This document shows positions 62,768 through 64,000 of a stretch of DNA of 64,000 nucleotides, piece by piece; within the stretch, counting starts at the first letter, position 1, and every line of letters starts with the position of its first letter. The translations under genes and the position numbers were made by a program. A model generated the notes under the pieces. It was not told the origin of the DNA. It saw only the letters and a list, made by a program, of their open reading frames with translations, and did no database searches. The stretch comes from Flavobacterium psychrotrophum (GTDB taxonomy: Bacteria; Bacteroidota; Bacteroidia; Flavobacteriales; Flavobacteriaceae): positions 1,674,001 to 1,738,000 of the forward strand of contig NZ_CP031557.1 in assembly GCF_003403075.1 (NCBI RefSeq). Direction: 5' to 3'.

Positions 62768-64000
62768 TTAGTTTTTTATTTTCGCTTTCATCGCTTTGTA
62801 TTCGGCAGTGCGATCAAGTGCCTGATACATACTTGCTAACGTAGAGATTACCCCCTGATCATCAGGATTAATTTTATGTGCTTTTTCAAGATATGGAATT
62901 GCACTATTGTAAAGCGCTTCACGTTGCTTTTTAAGCACCTCATAACGGGCATTATCTTTAGCAGATGTACCCAGCTTATTCATCTCATCTACAATTTTCT
63001 TTTCACCTGCCAGTTTAAGGGTACCCAGGTTAGTAAGTGCATCAGCATAATCCGGCTTAAGCTCTATAGCTTTCAGGAAATACTTTTCAGCTTCTGCCGG
63101 GGCAGTATCCATAGAAAGTACACCCAGGTTATACACAAGTGTAGGATCGTTAGGGTTTTTAGCCAGTGACTCACCTACCAGTTTTTTGTATGTTGCCATA
63201 TCCCCTGCTTTGTAGGCAAGGTTAGCTTCTTCTATAATAAGGCTGGCATCATCTGGGTTTTCTTTACGGGCATTAGCAAAAAACTGCCTTGCCTTTTCGT
63301 TTTCACCCTTACTGTTATATATAAGTGCAATATTTTTTACTATATCCGGCCTTACAGATGGCTGCTTTATCTCCCTTGGTTTTTCGTAAACAATACCTTG
63401 TTTTACGGCAGCATCCCTGCTTTCTTTATCTCTAAAACCTTCTTCCTGTCCACTGGCTTTGTTTGTAGCTACATAAATAGTTGCTTCGCCTGTAAATTTA
63501 ATTTTGTCCAGTTCAAGGTAATATTCTAATGCCTTATCATAATCCTGTGCATTTAAAGACATCGCAGCAGCATTATATAAATTTATAGGCTCATTAGGAT
63601 CTACCTTGTAAGCAAGGGCAAATGCCATGGCTGTTTCCTTATACATTTTTTTATCAGCAAGCTGCTGAGCCATTAGCAATATGTCGGACTTTAATTTAGG
63701 TAAAGACTCCTTCTGAAGTTCATCAGTATATTTCTTCTTACCGGTAGTTTTTTCAATTTCCAGAACCTTGTTAACATCCGCCATACCCTTATCAATGTCA
63801 GATACGGCATTCGCCGGATTTAATGCTGCATCAACAAAAAGAAAGTAAGTACCACGATAGTAGTAAAAATCTCTTTTTTGCTCATCGTTAGCACTGCCTA
63901 TTTTTGATTCAAATGCAGAAAACAATGTATTGTATTCCTGTATTTGTGCTGCTGTTGGAGGCGTTTCAAGTGCATCCAGTTTTTTAAGTGCCTTTAGTTC
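62768..64000 (-). CDS. Tetratricopeptide-repeat protein (N terminus beyond the window)
   Basis: The frame is open to the window edge, beyond the first possible start at 63925 (a TTG that continues upstream as AAQIQEYNT), so the gene is truncated here. The visible 410 residues hold at least five TPR units (for example PTLVYNLGVLSMDTAPAEAE and AEKYFLKAIELKPDYADALT, NLGTL), ending in a short basic tail. It is probably a periplasmic or cytosolic scaffold; the signal region is not visible. Confidence 0.85.
   Translation of the reverse strand, partial: ELKALKKLDALETPPTAAQIQEYNTLFSAFESKIGSANDEQKRDFYYYRGTYFLFVDAALNPANAVSDIDKGMADVNKVLEIEKTTGKKKYTDELQKESLPKLKSDILLMAQQLADKKMYKETAMAFALAYKVDPNEPINLYNAAAMSLNAQDYDKALEYYLELDKIKFTGEATIYVATNKASGQEEGFRDKESRDAAVKQGIVYEKPREIKQPSVRPDIVKNIALIYNSKGENEKARQFFANARKENPDDASLIIEEANLAYKAGDMATYKKLVGESLAKNPNDPTLVYNLGVLSMDTAPAEAEKYFLKAIELKPDYADALTNLGTLKLAGEKKIVDEMNKLGTSAKDNARYEVLKKQREALYNSAIPYLEKAHKINPDDQGVISTLASMYQALDRTAEYKAMKAKIKN

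Overview
The window is a chromosomal stretch of a Bacteroidota bacterium, almost certainly a member of the Flavobacteriaceae. The evidence is the set of families present (DUF4249 with a TonB receptor, LytS/LytTR pairs, CarH-crtIBZ, DUF4374 and PepSY iron genes), promoters of the Bacteroidota type (TTG about 17-21 nt upstream of TAnnTTTG), start sites without Shine-Dalgarno sequences, and A+T-rich spacers with short strong terminators. I see no rRNA operon, CRISPR array, prophage or intact insertion sequence.

Layout. 0-9.5 kb: a serine hydrolase lipoprotein, a sterol-desaturase-like membrane oxygenase, a YgiD-type dioxygenase, a TonB receptor/DUF4249 pair and a LytS/LytTR two-component system. 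9.5-23.5 kb: valS, a DUF1573 protein, a decaying metalloprotease lipoprotein gene, a DUF3817/MscS pair, a sensor kinase beside the wreck of a kdpD gene, a broken tRNA-Arg, recG and an SDR enzyme. 23.5-30 kb: the four-gene ligase-associated DNA repair set (exonuclease, ATP-dependent ligase, Lhr-like helicase, PdeM), separated by intergenic repeats. 30-36 kb: a coiled-coil protein, an arginase-family protein that has lost metal ligands, a ceramidase-like membrane protein, small regulators and typA. 36.6-40.4 kb: a CarH/LitR-type B12 photoreceptor-regulator followed by crtI, crtB and crtZ. 40.5-46.9 kb: a Tat-exported dipeptidase, an alpha/beta hydrolase, a cysteine-rich leader peptide with an attenuator, metN-metI-metQ and a glutamate dehydrogenase. 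46.9-56 kb: an AraC regulator and a five-gene iron/xenosiderophore operon resembling Bacteroides xusABC. 56-64 kb: a Na+/H+ antiporter, an AraC regulator with an SDR enzyme, DUF1003 with corA, hutI and a TPR protein cut by the window end.

The most striking item is at 42.82-43.01 kb. A promoter drives a 22-codon ORF with a CCC run, a CC pair and one more Cys. A U-tailed terminator follows and can be disrupted by an 11-of-12-bp alternative pairing that starts inside the leader ORF. This looks like a cysteine-sensing ribosome-mediated attenuator for a MetNIQ-type importer. Other points to check are a DUF2271 protein in the iron operon with a near-match to the ApbE flavinylation motif, a reductase there that fuses PepSY, flavodoxin and FAD/NAD(P) domains, and a two-hairpin small RNA candidate at 23.70-23.77 kb. 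Two palindromic operator-like sites (1.51 and 42.02 kb) share a core. Three genes are disabled: kdpD, tRNA-Arg and a metalloprotease.
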